64,000 nucleotides of DNA, from the NCBI GenBank assembly GCA_009869945.1, contig WIXG01000259.1, positions 50,679 through 114,678 of the forward strand, in the 5' to 3' direction. This DNA comes from Mesaphorura yosii. Its lineage: Eukaryota; Arthropoda; Collembola; Poduromorpha; Tullbergiidae. Each line of letters begins with the position of its first letter. Positions within the stretch are counted from its first letter, which is position 1. The notes below the pieces were generated by a model. It was not told the origin of the DNA. It saw only the letters and a list, made by a program, of their open reading frames with translations, and ran no database searches. A program made the position numbers and the translations under genes. Shown piece by piece: positions 32,290 to 43,818 of this stretch.

Positions 32290-33500
32290 TTTTTCAAATT
32301 TGCTTGCTCTACAATTGTGGAAATGAAAATGAGCACCAAAATCACCGAGCTGACTACAGATAGGACTGCGAGAATCGAATGAATAAAAAATGCGAGCACC
32401 ATGGCAATGAATATCGTCGAGTCGAGTGATTGATAGCGAAGAGTGTCGAATCAAAAATTCTTTCATTCGCAACCCCTGCCAACTGGCGCACTCCCAAAAA
32501 TGCGAAAATATCAAAGCAAAGCAAAAGTGCGAATGATTTGGTTTCACGGGTGCCAGAAAGTTTCTTTGTTCAAATTCTTTTGTTTTTACACAAAAGGTGG
32601 CAATCCTTTAAGACGGGTATCAGACGAGAAAAGATATGACTGCATGCAGCTAGCTCCGTGGGACTTTTTGCATTTGATAGGGTACATTTAGGGCTACAAT
32701 TTACAGCCGCAGAGCGAGAGCGAACGTGAGCAGAGTTCTTATCAGCTGCCTACCAAAATACCAAGAATCAACATGGACCGACTTCTGTCTCCTTCTTCTC
32801 GCTTACATTGGACACTGGACGTTATCTTCATTTCCTTCAGTCCATGGCTCTTTCGTACGTGTGCATGAATGCAGTGTTGCGAATAATGCCATGGACATGC
32901 GATATGTGAATTTACTAGAAATTTCAGCCTCCGGATTGTCAGCACCCAAAAAATTCCCTCCCCTCAAGAGTCGTACCCAGTTTCGTCCCCGCGAAATTAA
33001 AAGCTATATTAAACTTTAATCGATTTAATTTTACCGTCTAGCACTTAACGGTTCGATGGTTTGATTGTGTCGATTCGGGCGGGATAAAATCCCTCGCTTG
33101 ACGAAGTCAAAACAAAATTGTACAAAAACTTTCCGATTGAGTTGATTTGTTGAATATTAAATTATGGTATTACGGTTATGCGCGGGAGTTTTATTACGTT
33201 TACGTCTTTACACGCTCCTAATGCGAGATAAATTTTGCGGTCCGAAGCTTTGTCTGTTTTCGAATCATTTGTCATGAATAATTGGAGAGGTCAGTCTGCT
33301 CAGGTATTTATTGAACTTTTATGATTGAATTCATTCCGTGATTGAGCCCGCAGAAGTCAAAAGAAAGCCAAAGTAACGTTTCGCCTTTAATCTAAATTAA
33401 TGAGCAAAAAACGGCGGCTTCAACTCTGACAACTTTAAAAATTTTCCGTCAAATTGACCGAAGGCCTCAATCAGGCAACTTGTCGGCTAAAAACTCCGCC
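32290..33500. other. Intergenic, nothing supported
   Basis: About 1.2 kb between the divergent HEPN-MYND and GR genes with no convincing coding sequence. It presumably includes both promoters. Confidence 0.45.
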
Positions 33501-33509
33501 ATCTAGAAA

Positions 33510-34715
33510 ATGATACCGCCTGACAGCGAACTTTGGGTAATAGAATTGTACGCCCGATGTGCAGGGTCACGACTCGGGCTGGACGTCCGATGGCACCGTG
33601 ACGCGCACTTGCTGCTGGAGATCGGAAGTTCGGCCAGGGCCGGCCCTGGAAGAAGGATCCTGCACTGCTTTCTTCCCTTTCTGTCCCTGTTTATTTTTTC
33701 CGGCGCGGCGTGGCGCCTCGCCGCCATATTCCTTCTCGAAACGCAAACTCCGACCGGTCTCGTTTTTCAACTGCTCTACGTCCTCCTGGCCCTCATTTAT
33801 TTCTGCGCGTGTGTGATCGTCATCGAGTTCGCCGTTTCGAGGCGCGAGCTGGTCAGCCTGTTCAACCAGCTTCTGACTCTGTACCACCGACTCTCGCCTG
33901 TTGCCCCTGAAAATTCTCCCGCACGCGCTCGCGGGAACTGGTTTTTCTACTCTCAGGCCTTCTTCGCGGCTGGTGGCTCGTGTCTGGTCTGCGTGGTCGT
34001 CGGCGCCGAGGCGCACTTCGCCTGGACTGCGGTCAGGTCACATTCAAGACAGGGCGAATGTCTTCCCGCGACGGCGACGGCGACATCGGCCTTCCTGGTG
34101 GCCACGCTCACCGCGTTCGCGCTCCCGAGGTTTATGCTCCTGAGCGCCTACTTGGTCATGTACTTCCGGGTCATGAAGAACGGACTCACCGCCACAGTCC
34201 GAAGCCGAAGCTGACACCACGAGCATGAGAACGCCCACAACACCTCCCTCCTCCGCTACAGAGCGCTGACGATTCTGTGCAACTACTTCAATGCGTCCCT
34301 CTGCCGCCTCATCGTCCCCGTCCTCAAGTGTGTCATCAGCTTCGTGGGCATGCTCTGCCTTCTCGTGGCCACAATGGCCAGTACGCACGACTCGCCTGGC
34401 CTCTCCCTGCTCCGACGAAGCCTCGCCCTGATCACGCCGTACGCGTTTCTCATGCTCATGGGCACAGCCAACATGATGACGGAGCTCTGGAGGCTTTCAA
34501 CCGCTTTCATAGTCGCCTTTCGACATGGTGGCCGTGATGGCTCGGATGCGAACGCCGTCGTAGCAAACGCCAATTACTTGCACTGCTGTTGCAGATCGCT
34601 GACGCCACTCCGATTCGCTATCGGTGGCTTCTACCATATGGAGCAGGAAGCGAGGATGACGCTAGCCTCGTTCCTCGCGACGGGGACAGTGAATTTACTC
34701 ATCGCGTTCAAGTGA
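33510..34715 (+). pseudogene. GR-like receptor with one in-frame TGA
   Basis: One frame runs from ATG 33510 to TGA 34713-34715 (402 codons), interrupted only by a TGA at 34212-34214 (codon 235). After it the same frame continues HHEHENAHNTSLLRYRALTI and keeps five or so more membrane segments to the end. The whole has about seven hydrophobic segments (ILHCFLPFLSLFIFSGAAW, LVFQLLYVLLALIYFCACVI, MLCLLVATM, ALITPYAFLMLMGTANMM). The GR-type C-terminus reads PLRFAIGGFYHMEQEARMTLASFLATGTVNLLIAF. No frame shift or splice site explains the stop. The gene is much richer in G+C than its flanks. It is a young pseudogene, a polymorphic null, or a readthrough gene. Confidence 0.75.
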
Positions 34716-34897
34716 GGCAGAAATTAAAGCCCGCACGTATAACAAACTAAATGCAAATTAAAATCCGTTCTGAACGTGTGTTCGGGCACGTCCTTCCTGA
34801 GTTGCGAATTCGCTCATGCTCGTGGCCATCGTCTTTGGGTTTTAAGTGGCCTGGGATGCTGAACTCCGAGGCCGGATTCACTTTGACCACGAGCAGT

Positions 34898-35107
34898 TCA
34901 CGAATCTCCTGCAGGTCCAAGAATCCGATTCGCTGGGAGAGATCGACGCGAGATTGCGTCCATGGCCGCCGCAGCGTTCGCGGGTCTCCGCAGCTCGTCG
35001 ACGGTTGTAAGGCAATTTGGTTTCGCGCCGAGAGTGAACATTTCCCACAGCAAGACGCCGAAGGTCCAGATTCGACAGGAGGCGAGAGTTTTCTGGGAAC
35101 CGTGCAA
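34898..35107 (-). pseudogene. Tyrosine-kinase domain fragment
   Basis: A 16-residue run IWTFGVLLWEMFTLGA followed by KPN reproduces subdomain IX of receptor tyrosine kinases (consensus VWSFGVLLWEIFTLG). No kinase signal is left before or after it in any frame, apart from possible scraps. The open plus-strand frame over the same DNA has no recognisable content. A relic of about 200 bp. Confidence 0.5.
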
Positions 35108-35299
35108 GCCTCGGACGGGAGAAAGCGGAGGACGCAGTGCCTACAAATTCGACGATGGAAACCCACAATTCAGCGTGTGCTTGTTCCATTCAGTTTCTCT
35201 TAACTTAACGGCGGCCCAAACATACGCTCGCTTTTATATCATTTGGCTTGCAACCTACACTAGCGGTACAATAACAGGGAGGTCTGGCCTAACTACTAA

Positions 35300-35790
35300 T
35301 AATTATTGACCAGCTTAACTCAATACCCGTTTTTAAAAAGAGGAAGTTGCATTAAATATTAATGCGAAAATTCTTTCTGTTGGCAATTATGAGCTCTTTT
35401 CAAAAGTAGTCTCATTGTTTACTGAACCTCTTAGACTAATCCGTCTATCACCTGAATATATGTTTGCAAAATGAGAAATCAGAGCAAAAGGTTCATGAAA
35501 TTTTATTCGCTTAATTTGCTTTGTTTAGCTTTATTAAGCAGTAATTCAGAAACAGGACACTCATTGCTGATTTGTTTTAAAATTCTTATTTACATGAAGT
35601 AATATTCATGAAGTATCTTTGTCCAAACGAACAAACGTCTTTGTCTTTGCCTATTGATGTTTTCTTCCCTCCTGCAAAATGGACAATGTTAGACAATGCA
35701 TCAGAATTTGAGAAGCAGCGGTCATAAAGGCAAAGGCGAAATCGTTAAGAAAGAATTTGCAATGGTAGCGATAGTTTCATAAGGATACAC
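35300..35790. other. A/T-rich intergenic DNA
   Basis: Nothing supported. Confidence 0.4.
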
Positions 35791-35791
35791 G

Positions 35792-36119
35792 TTATTCCTC
35801 ATCATTCGGAATGAGGTTTTTCAGCATAGCCTGAACTTGGGCCACAGGCTGTAAAAGGGATTCAAATAAGCCAAACGAACACGTTATGATAAGCACACAT
35901 AATACAAAGATCCAAGTGTCACGGAAACTGCATTTTTACCTGACCCAGCGCCAGCAATTCATTAATTTCATTTTGGATTTGCTGAATCTGATCCTGGAAC
36001 GGGTCTCTTGCTTCTGGATACGGGATCATCCCAAATTCAAATTTTGCTTGGAGGGCGCCCAAGCTCAAGCCAATTCCCAAAAGACTTATAGCACTATTTC
36101 CTCGACTTCGAGCCCGGGA
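35792..36119 (-). pseudogene. Small two-exon gene or relic, unrecognised
   Basis: Exon 35940-36119 encodes SLLGIGLSLGALQAKFEFGM, then IPYPEARDPFQ and a Gln-rich helix ending LLALGQ at a GT donor. Exon 35792-35848 continues in phase with PVAQVQAMLKNLIPNDEE and a stop. The hydrophobic-then-helical layout is like a small single-pass membrane protein. In the same frame a TAA at 36120-36122 cuts it off from PSGKISRLVTL just downstream of an acceptor-like CAG. So either the gene starts inside this exon or it is broken. I do not recognise the family. Confidence 0.4.
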
Positions 36120-36371
36120 TTACAAAGTAACAAGACGGGAAATCTTTCCGGAAGGCTGCGGAAGAAATTTAAATTAGAATGATCGATACCTTGACAACTG
36201 GATCACACTCAAACCGTACAATAGTTTGAGAACATGATGTAAAATATTTCTACATAATACAATGAATTTTTATGAATTTGCCAATAAAACTACCTGATGT
36301 GTTGCCATGCAAGAACTGTGGAATAAAATGTTCATGAGTACTTTCACAAAGTCTTTAACGCAAGCCATAAA

Positions 36372-37939
36372 CTAAACTTCAGTTAACATAAGTAAAATTG
36401 AAATAACTGCCTCTGCAATCACTTCCTTGATGACCAGAGGAAATGTCATCTCGCTCAGGATCATGAATGATCCAATTGGGATCCATAATGGTCGACATGC
36501 TTTCAATCGGAGCAAAGATTCTTTCGGCAAGTTCCTCCCACTACGAAGGTATGACTTGGGAAACTCCAATGACAACTTTGTTAGTCGTGATGCAAACTTA
36601 CAAATAGAACTCATACATATGAATGTAGCTCCACAAATTGTGACAGCACACACCAGAACGAAAACGTCGAGACTGTTCCAGAATTGAATTAAGATGACAA
36701 GTGATGAGATCATCATACTAGACGCGAGGCATATGATGACGAAGATGAACAGGTCGAGGTCACGCATGATTGAGTAATGGAGGACAGATTTAGCCGAGTA
36801 GAATGTGACTAGGCTCTCAATCCGTCGTTTGGTCGCGTCCTTACTGTGTTGATACCTTAAAACAGAAGCAAGCAGACGAGTTTCAAGCTCGCAAATCAGC
36901 TCTAAACATAAGCACTAAGAAGAGAGGCAAAGTAAATATGCAACTATTTGAGCTATCATTTAAAAGTGTCGGGATAAGCGTACATATATTAAAGCATACC
37001 CTAATTGTGCTAGCAGAAGTACAAATCGAAGTCAAATATGTAAGTAAAAGTATACCTATAAAGAAGTATATAGGCAATATGTGCAGTAAATATATACATA
37101 TAATGAGAAACCATAGGCAACTTATCCAGCAAAAGACTACCTTATAATGAAGTGCATGCTATAAGCAAAGTAAAGGCATCTCAATGAAACCATAGGTCAA
37201 AATTGCAGCAAATACCGCTCATAAGCACAGTAAAATTAGAACTATACCTGTAAACAGGACTTCGTATAAGTAACCATAATACTTACGCGCTTAAGCGAAG
37301 GGAGGTTGACACCGTACTGCAATAAATCAGAGCCACTGCCACGTAGTAATAAATGAACACCAGCATAACCACTGTCCCTCCCGTCATCACAGCCCCAACG
37401 ACTAGCGACACCCAAATGTTTATGTTCAATATTCTTAAACAGTGTACATTGAATTCTGTCGCAAGTGTAAACGTAGGAAGTGTAATGAACGGAATAAACG
37501 TTAGCGTCCAACGCATCCATGTTAGAATTATATTCACTGAGTGACCCCAGTCTGGACCCAACAAGCCATGAAGGGTCCGTAGTTTCGGGTCAAGAGTATG
37601 GAACGAGTTATGGTACAAGCGAATCTTGTCTGGAAAGCAGAAGGTCGTGACCATAAGTGTCATACTAAATACAGCCAAAGACAAGTACAAATAAAACTGG
37701 ACTGAGTCTATGATTCTGACTGTGTTACGATCCGCAGTCAGTTCAAACCATGAACTTCCAACTCCAATTGCAACCATAGCTAAAATATTAAGTCCAACCC
37801 AAATCCTCCATTGAAGAAAATGGAGACGTGAGCCGTAAACGAGAAGCCCCGGCCGCCGGTCTTTTTCATAGAATGGAAAGTACCGACATATGTACGCCAG
37901 ATACACTGTGTCGTAGACGTGACTCATTGCGTGATCCAT
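36372..37939 (-). CDS. GR-like receptor, two exons
   Basis: Exon 1 is 37287-37939 (first ATG MDHAMSHVYDTVYLAYICRY) and exon 2 is 36372-36855, joined in phase 2 across a 431-bp intron, giving 378 residues. About seven hydrophobic segments are visible, for example WRIWVGLNILAMVAIGVG, FYLYLSLAVFSMTLMVTTF and VVMLVFIYYYVAVALIYC. The C-terminal region RPLWIPIGSFMILSEMTFPL matches the conserved GR stretch before the last helix. The last helix ends LLMLTEV rather than a QF motif. The frame is open upstream into the 0.9-kb dispersed repeat at 37992, so an earlier exon may have been displaced or lost. Confidence 0.68.
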
Positions 37940-37991
37940 TTTGGGGTATTGACCAAAGCTTGAAACTCCAAATGGCTGAAATATTTTTATC

Positions 37992-38856
37992 GCACGTTTT
38001 ACCGTAATAATCAAATTTTGCAAGGGTTCGTGACACGTAGGAAGCGAGAAGGACAATGCGAAGTTTTTCAGTGCCTAGGCCACCTAAGTAAGAACGAATG
38101 CAAGCGATATTTACATCTCTAATTGCAACTTCATGCATATTCGCTCGTTCTACAATCATTTCCAATTCCCTCGGGCCGGTGAGCCCGTTGAGTTGAAAAT
38201 TCCATTAGTTGGGCTTTCTGTCCTGAAAATTATTGATGAAGGAAATGAAAACGGGAAAAGCAAATCGTTTTTCATTCAACAAAATTTTGTTTTCCGCTTT
38301 AAAGTGCTTAAAATATTAATACCCAAAGACAGTGCCGTTAGAAGTCAAAAGTATAGCTGACTAATGTTATATCCTGAAAAACTACAGAACTAAGGATGAG
38401 AATTTGAGTCGGAGCCCACTTAGTGAACTAATAAAGTTCAGGACCGACGCCATAAAACTAAAACATGATTGTGATGTCCATAATTAAGAAATTAATATTT
38501 ACTCAACTTGCCAATTATTCCCAACTCATTTCGGAAAATTCCAAAGAAAGTATTTACTTTCAGAGGTTTTAATAGTTTGGCAACAAATCCAACATTTTTC
38601 TCTACTTTCCTAACAGTTTACTACGATTGTCGCCAAACTTCTTGAAAGCAAAACGCTAGAGCCGTAAGCTAAAATAATTACATGAACATTACTAATACTT
38701 TTGAAAGTGTTTGCTCCTCTCGGAAAAGAATTTCTTGCTTTGCTATTTTTGAAAGCAAGAAATAAAAAAGGCGAAAAAACACAAACATCCAGTAAAATAA
38801 GTCGTTCGATTTGGCTGTGGAGCGATCTCTGCTGCAACTGCAACGCGTCAGAACAG
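37992..38856. repeat. Dispersed 0.9-kb repeat, copy 1
   Basis: Starts GCACGTTTTACCGTAATAAT and ends GCGTCAGAACAG. It matches 39822-40723 in direct orientation along its whole length, with scattered substitutions and small indels; by eye roughly 85-90 percent identity. No terminal inverted repeat is obvious. Short frames on both strands are conserved between copies only as far as the DNA is. Confidence 0.85.
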
Positions 38857-38867
38857 CTGCAACAGCA

Positions 38868-39139
38868 AACCACCTGGGAGTCTGGGCGAAGTGATCGGGG
38901 CTGTGGCCAAGAACGCTCACTCGGCCCCCAAACATGTGCTGGAGGAAACGTACTCAGTGTTTGACGGGATTGATGTCATTAACGACGGAAACCTCGACAG
39001 ATGCGGAGTGCTGAGGCAGCAAATGCGAGCTCAAATCCAGAGATGCACTCGAAGAGCGCTCTGATCGCGGTCGGGGAGGAGTCAAATTCCGCATTCGACG
39101 CCCTCGACACGAATCACGACCGACACATTAAGTCATAAA
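38868..39139 (+). pseudogene. EF-hand protein relic
   Basis: One frame has VLEETYSVFDGIDVINDGNL followed by DRCGVLRQQM, an EF-hand-like loop (D-x-I-N-D-G-x-L-D), and stops at about 39063. A shifted frame has ESNSAFDALDTNHDRHIKS, a second EF-hand loop, and stops. The spacing of two loops recalls calmodulin-like or calcium-binding proteins, but the frame shift, the missing start and lost loop residues make it a relic. It sits just after repeat copy 1. Confidence 0.5.
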
Positions 39140-39821
39140 AATTTAACGCTGACCTGACTTAATGGTCAGGATCCAATGCACGGGATTGGACTCACTGGAC
39201 AAAGATGGCTGTTACTACTCCTTACACTTTAAAAGATAAACAATTTTAGCGTGTACGATGATTTAACCTTGAAATAAAATGATCTTCACATCAGTATCGT
39301 GTAGTGTTTCCCACGGCACTGACACCGGTGTCGGCACTGTGCTGGTGTCATGACACTGATACCGATATTTTGGGTGCCAGAACCGTAAGGCAATTGTGCC
39401 GGCATCTGTTAACAAGAACGTAATCTGAGTTTCCTAGGTTCAAGTCTCAACACATACACCTACACAACACAGTGAACACTGGGACGCGAATTCGGTTCTC
39501 TCATGTTATTAGAACTGCAGGGCAAGGGCTGCAGGAGTTAGTTGCTCCGTGAGTGAACCCGGCAGCACATTCAAACAAATCGGGCTGAGTTTCAACGGCG
39601 AAACTTTTATTTGTTAGCTAAACTATAAAGACTGACATAAAATTAATCTTGGCTGCAAAAGTTGAACAAAAGCCGTCATGGAAGTGAATGAACAAACTAA
39701 TACCGAAGTTCAAGGTGAAGTCAATATGGTTCAGGGAGAATGTAATATGCCTCCATCCCCGGCTCAGTCTACCGATTCAGAGCAAAGTACAAGTGCTGGC
39801 ACTGGGAGAAAGACGTCGGAT

Positions 39822-40723
39822 GCACGTTTTACCGTAATAATCAAATCTTCCAAGGGTTCGTGACACACAGAAAGCGAGAAGGACTATGCAACTTTTTTCA
39901 GTGATTAGGCAACCCAAGTAAGAACGAATGCAAGCGATATTTACATTTCTAATTGCTAGTTCATGCGTATTCCCTCGTTCTGCAATCATTTCCAATTCCC
40001 TCGGTCAGATGAGCCGGTTGAGTTGAAAATTTCATTGGTTGGACTTTTTGTCCTGAAAATTATTGATGAAAGAAATGAAAACGGAAATTTCACTTCGTTT
40101 TTTTACCATGCAACAAAATTTTGTGTTGTGTCCGCCCCTCCCGCTTTAAGAAGGCTTAAAATATTAATACCCGAAGACAATGCCGTTAGAAGTCAAAAGC
40201 ATAGCTGACACAATGTTATATCCTGAAAAACAATGGAAAAAAGAATGAGAATTTGAGTCGGAGTCCACTTAGTGAACTAATAAAGCTCAGGATCATAAAC
40301 CATACCAAACCGCCATAAAACGAAAAAATGAATATGGTGTTCATAATTAAGAATTTAATATTTACTCAACTTGTCAATTATTTGTCTCAATCCATTTCGG
40401 AAAATTCCAAAGAAAGTATTTACTTTCAGAAGTTTTAATAGTTTGACAACAAATCCAACATTTTTTCTACTTTCGCCAACAGTTTTCTACGATTGACGTC
40501 AAACTTCTTGAAAGCAACACGCTAGAGCTGTAAGCTAAAATAATTACTTGAACATTAATAATATTTTGAAAAGTCTTCGCTCCTCTCGGAAAAGAATTCC
40601 TTGCTTTCCGAATTTTTAATGCAATAAATGAAAAAAAGCGGGAAAACACGAACACCCAATAAAACAAGTCAATCGATTTGGCTGTGGGGCGATCTCTGCT
40701 GCAACTGCAACGCGTCAGAACAG
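39822..40723. repeat. Dispersed 0.9-kb repeat, copy 2
   Basis: Direct copy of 37992-38856, slightly longer because of small insertions (for example near 40105-40150 and 40295-40330). What follows differs from copy 1, so the shared segment itself is the mobile or duplicated unit. Confidence 0.85.
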
Positions 40724-40729
40724 TCTCTA

Positions 40730-41455
40730 GCTGTTGTAAGCGGGTCACTTGCTTACGCAGCTGTTCCTGCAAACGATCGCAATTGGGACAGCTGCAAAAT
40801 TTTGAAGTGTTAAGTCTAAGTGGCTGTCAACAGCGCCAAAGCTTTTTTTGGATTGATTAATCTTGCGCACTTTATAACTCACCCATTCTTCGGGGAAACA
40901 CTCGAAAAGAGAATTGGAAGAAAAATTGGGACACAGTCCACTGAAAGCCACACAGAAAACTTGAGGGGACTGCGCTGACCGATCGCTAGTGTGCAAATGG
41001 ACGCCAAGCCAAGGGCACGCCGCTAAACAGAAACTCGAGCCCGTATCTGCGTGGTCAGCTTCCCTTCACTTTTACTAAATTTAGAATTCTTGTAAAATGG
41101 AATAATTTTCAGCCTTGAGCATTTTGAAGGCTGAAAATAGAATTAAAACCGGCGGAATGTTTCATGAATTCCTGCAGTTTGACATTCCGGCACGTGTCTA
41201 TTCACCAATTTCGGGTACGGCCTGACCGCGCATTCGCAATTTTTCGCGAAAGCGGACAAGTTTCTTCTTACTCCCGTTGCCCTGGCGCAGCTCGGAAGCC
41301 GTAGCCCGCGCAGGGTCCCTGGAAATGTCGCGTCACTCCTGGTTGCATTTTAATAAAGTGCAAGCCAATCATGTACATATTTTTTTACCCAGATGAAAAC
41401 AAAAGGCATTAACTATGTTAAAAATTAAAATCAAGTCAAATAATCTTAAAATTAA
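40730..41455. other. Intergenic, nothing supported
   Basis: No coding sequence or structured repeat recognised between repeat copy 2 and CPPED1. Confidence 0.4.
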
Positions 41456-41459
41456 AATG

Positions 41460-42581
41460 CTACACAAACGAAGTACTCGTCTTTGGTAGGCTATCATCAC
41501 CATTTTCTAAGCTAACATATTCGTGAGTGATTTTGTCTTGGAAAACATTGACTATTCTTAAGCCACTCTTATCATTGCCCAACTGAGCACCTATAGCTGA
41601 TGTCACGACTTGCTCTATTCCATTGTAGAAACCACCTGCATTCCGATGATAGTGACCACAGAAAATGTAGCGCACACCTGAATTCGTCCGAATGACAACA
41701 TTAAGAAAGAAAGAAAGGAATTACAAACCGGTTTTCCATGTTCGTACCTGCAGCTTTTAATCTGTCAAGGAAATCATGCCTCGAAGTCTTCTCAATGTTA
41801 AAATAATTGTCCTCTTCATCCCCGTGTTCAAGAAAAAACGGAATGTGTTGAAAGACAACTGAAGACATTATAATCATTCAGTTAGATTTAACGTTTGATG
41901 CAAGTTTGTCAGTAAATTACTTACCAATATGCTTGGCATTGCTGTCAGCTATAGTTTCCATAAACTTAAGTTGATTAGCAGTTTCTCCCGGTACACAGGA
42001 TGGCGTTTTGAAAAATTGTGAATTGAGCACCACAAACTTGACACCAGAAACCCAAAAACTAAAGTAATCTGGACCGAATTGCTTGCGATATATTTCAACT
42101 GTTTCCTCAGTTGGTTCATCGCCGACATCATGATTTCCACAGACGCAGATCAACTTAACCTCAGCGTTCAAATTCTTGAAAAGGTTGACGAAATCAATGT
42201 ATTGCCTCTCACGAATCTCCAACTCTTTCCCTATATATATATAGTTCAATATTACTACGAAATTAAATGCTGAAGCGACTGACTGAAAAATTTACCTGCG
42301 TACGGGAAGCTGTCCAATAGATCACCACATATCACGAAGAATTTTGGTATCGGCTTCATGTTATTTACCATACTGATGGCAGCTTGAGTAAGTCCAATCT
42401 CTTTGCTCCAGTCCGGTTCCGTCTTTTTATAAATATAACGGTCGATTAATCCAAATTGAGTATCAGCTGCTTGAACGAATGTAAATGGCCCTGACCAAAC
42501 CTTCTCCTTCGGATTGCTTTGAAACACCTTGGTTATATCGGTCAGGGGGAGGTTGCTTACGGGAAATGATGATTTAGACAT
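41460..42581 (-). CDS. CPPED1: CPPED1-type serine/threonine phosphatase
   Basis: Four exons (42296-42581, 41925-42230, 41748-41858 and 41460-41677), phases checked, 306 residues. The calcineurin-like metallophosphoesterase motifs are complete: [48 protein letters not shown] and [13 protein letters not shown]. The line [20 protein letters not shown] is diagnostic for CPPED1. The enzyme is a cytosolic, two-metal Ser/Thr phosphatase; in mammals it acts on AKT. Length matches (human 314). The start is the ATG at 42581. Confidence 0.93.
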
Positions 42582-42599
42582 TTTGAAGATGTAATCTCA

Positions 42600-43815
42600 A
42601 AGGTGATGACCTGAGTTAAGACAAAAATAATTACTAAAACAAACCGGATAGTCCGATACCGCATGTAACTTCTAGTAAGTACGGGATTTACTTACCGATT
42701 TGAATCCTTAAATCCTCAGTAACAGTTTCAGACCAGGACTAGGCCGCCATTATTCTAGTAGTAATTAAGTCTAAGGAAGTTGAGAAATTAATGATCGGAT
42801 AATCGATTGTATGCAATGTTGAGGCTCCAACTTGCAATATGTGTCTGTGTGAAGATGAAGGTCATCATCAGCTCATCACATCACGTATATGCTAATTATT
42901 ATTCCAGGTATTGCGTACATAGACAATGAAGAGACAGACGTAATACGTAAGTGGAAACCGGTCCGCAAGCGCACGCACACGCAGGTGTACAAACTCTAGC
43001 AAGTCCTAATTTCTAAATAATCTGTTAGTAAAAAATTCGTCACCACTTTGTCACACCATTTGAACCTTCAATTTGGTTCAACGTATACACAGCAACAGAG
43101 CATGACTTGGTCAAGTAAAATGAAGTGTAAATTACTCCCTAATAAACAAGGAGCATGGCCAGCGTTGTTCACATGGTAACCTCGGGTTGGTAGTCCAGGA
43201 TCAAATGAAGTCGTCGTATTTTAGTGTCATTCTGACAAACCTCATACCCTGACCAGTCATCTGTGCGATGAAAAAGATGGAAAGGGCAGAACCGTGTTTA
43301 CAGAGGAACCATGTCTTTTCTAACCTGACTGGATTGACAAATGGAAGAAGGTTAAAATCGGCACTCATCTTGGCAGAGACAAGGTTTCTTGATGAGCATA
43401 GCAATTCAATGTTAAAATTGCGGGTTAATCAAAGTTTATTTAATTCATATAGGTAGGTGAATGACGAAAAGTTTTGTGAACGCAAAGGTGTTCCAACTGA
43501 TGACTGAAAAGTATGCTTGGTCTTTCATTTGGCCATGTCTGTTGGCGCATGTAATGGACCACCGCTTGCTCCAACTGGAGCCGACACACTTTGGTTCAGA
43601 TCCAAGTATTTGCTGGTACATGATACTCTGCCGAGTCACTTGGTTGGTTTGACTGTAGGCGTCGACAATAACGATTTGGGATTGGGATTGATTTTGTCAT
43701 GAAATGTATGGAGGGCATCATGAAATTTAAATTTAACAATTGTTTAGATTGGACTCGATTTAGACCATCGGTTTAGATTAAAATTAAACAATTTGCAGCA
43801 AGTAAAACAAACAAA
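42600..43815. other. Intergenic, nothing firmly supported
   Basis: Short frames at 43201-43404 (-) and 43517-43702 (+) have protein-like composition but no recognisable family, no splice context and no partner exons. Confidence 0.35.
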
Positions 43816-43818
43816 TGC

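Noticed and set aside
38133-38360. Reading frames conserved between the two 0.9-kb repeat copies on both strands
   Set aside because: Both strands are conserved to a similar degree and the frames are broken by indels, so the similarity reflects the DNA copy, not protein selection.
39321-39332. Perfect 12-bp palindrome GACACCGGTGTC in a GCACTG-rich stretch
   Set aside because: Short palindromes of this size occur by chance in 64 kb, and no element ends or target duplications accompany it.
39678-39863. Short ATG frame (MEVNEQTNTEVQGEVNMVQG...) running into repeat copy 2
   Set aside because: Ends within the repeat, has no recognisable domain, and may be a chance frame or the first exon of an element.
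43201-43702. Two short open frames, one per strand, with protein-like composition
   Set aside because: No motif, no splice partner and no promoter; equally explained by chance.
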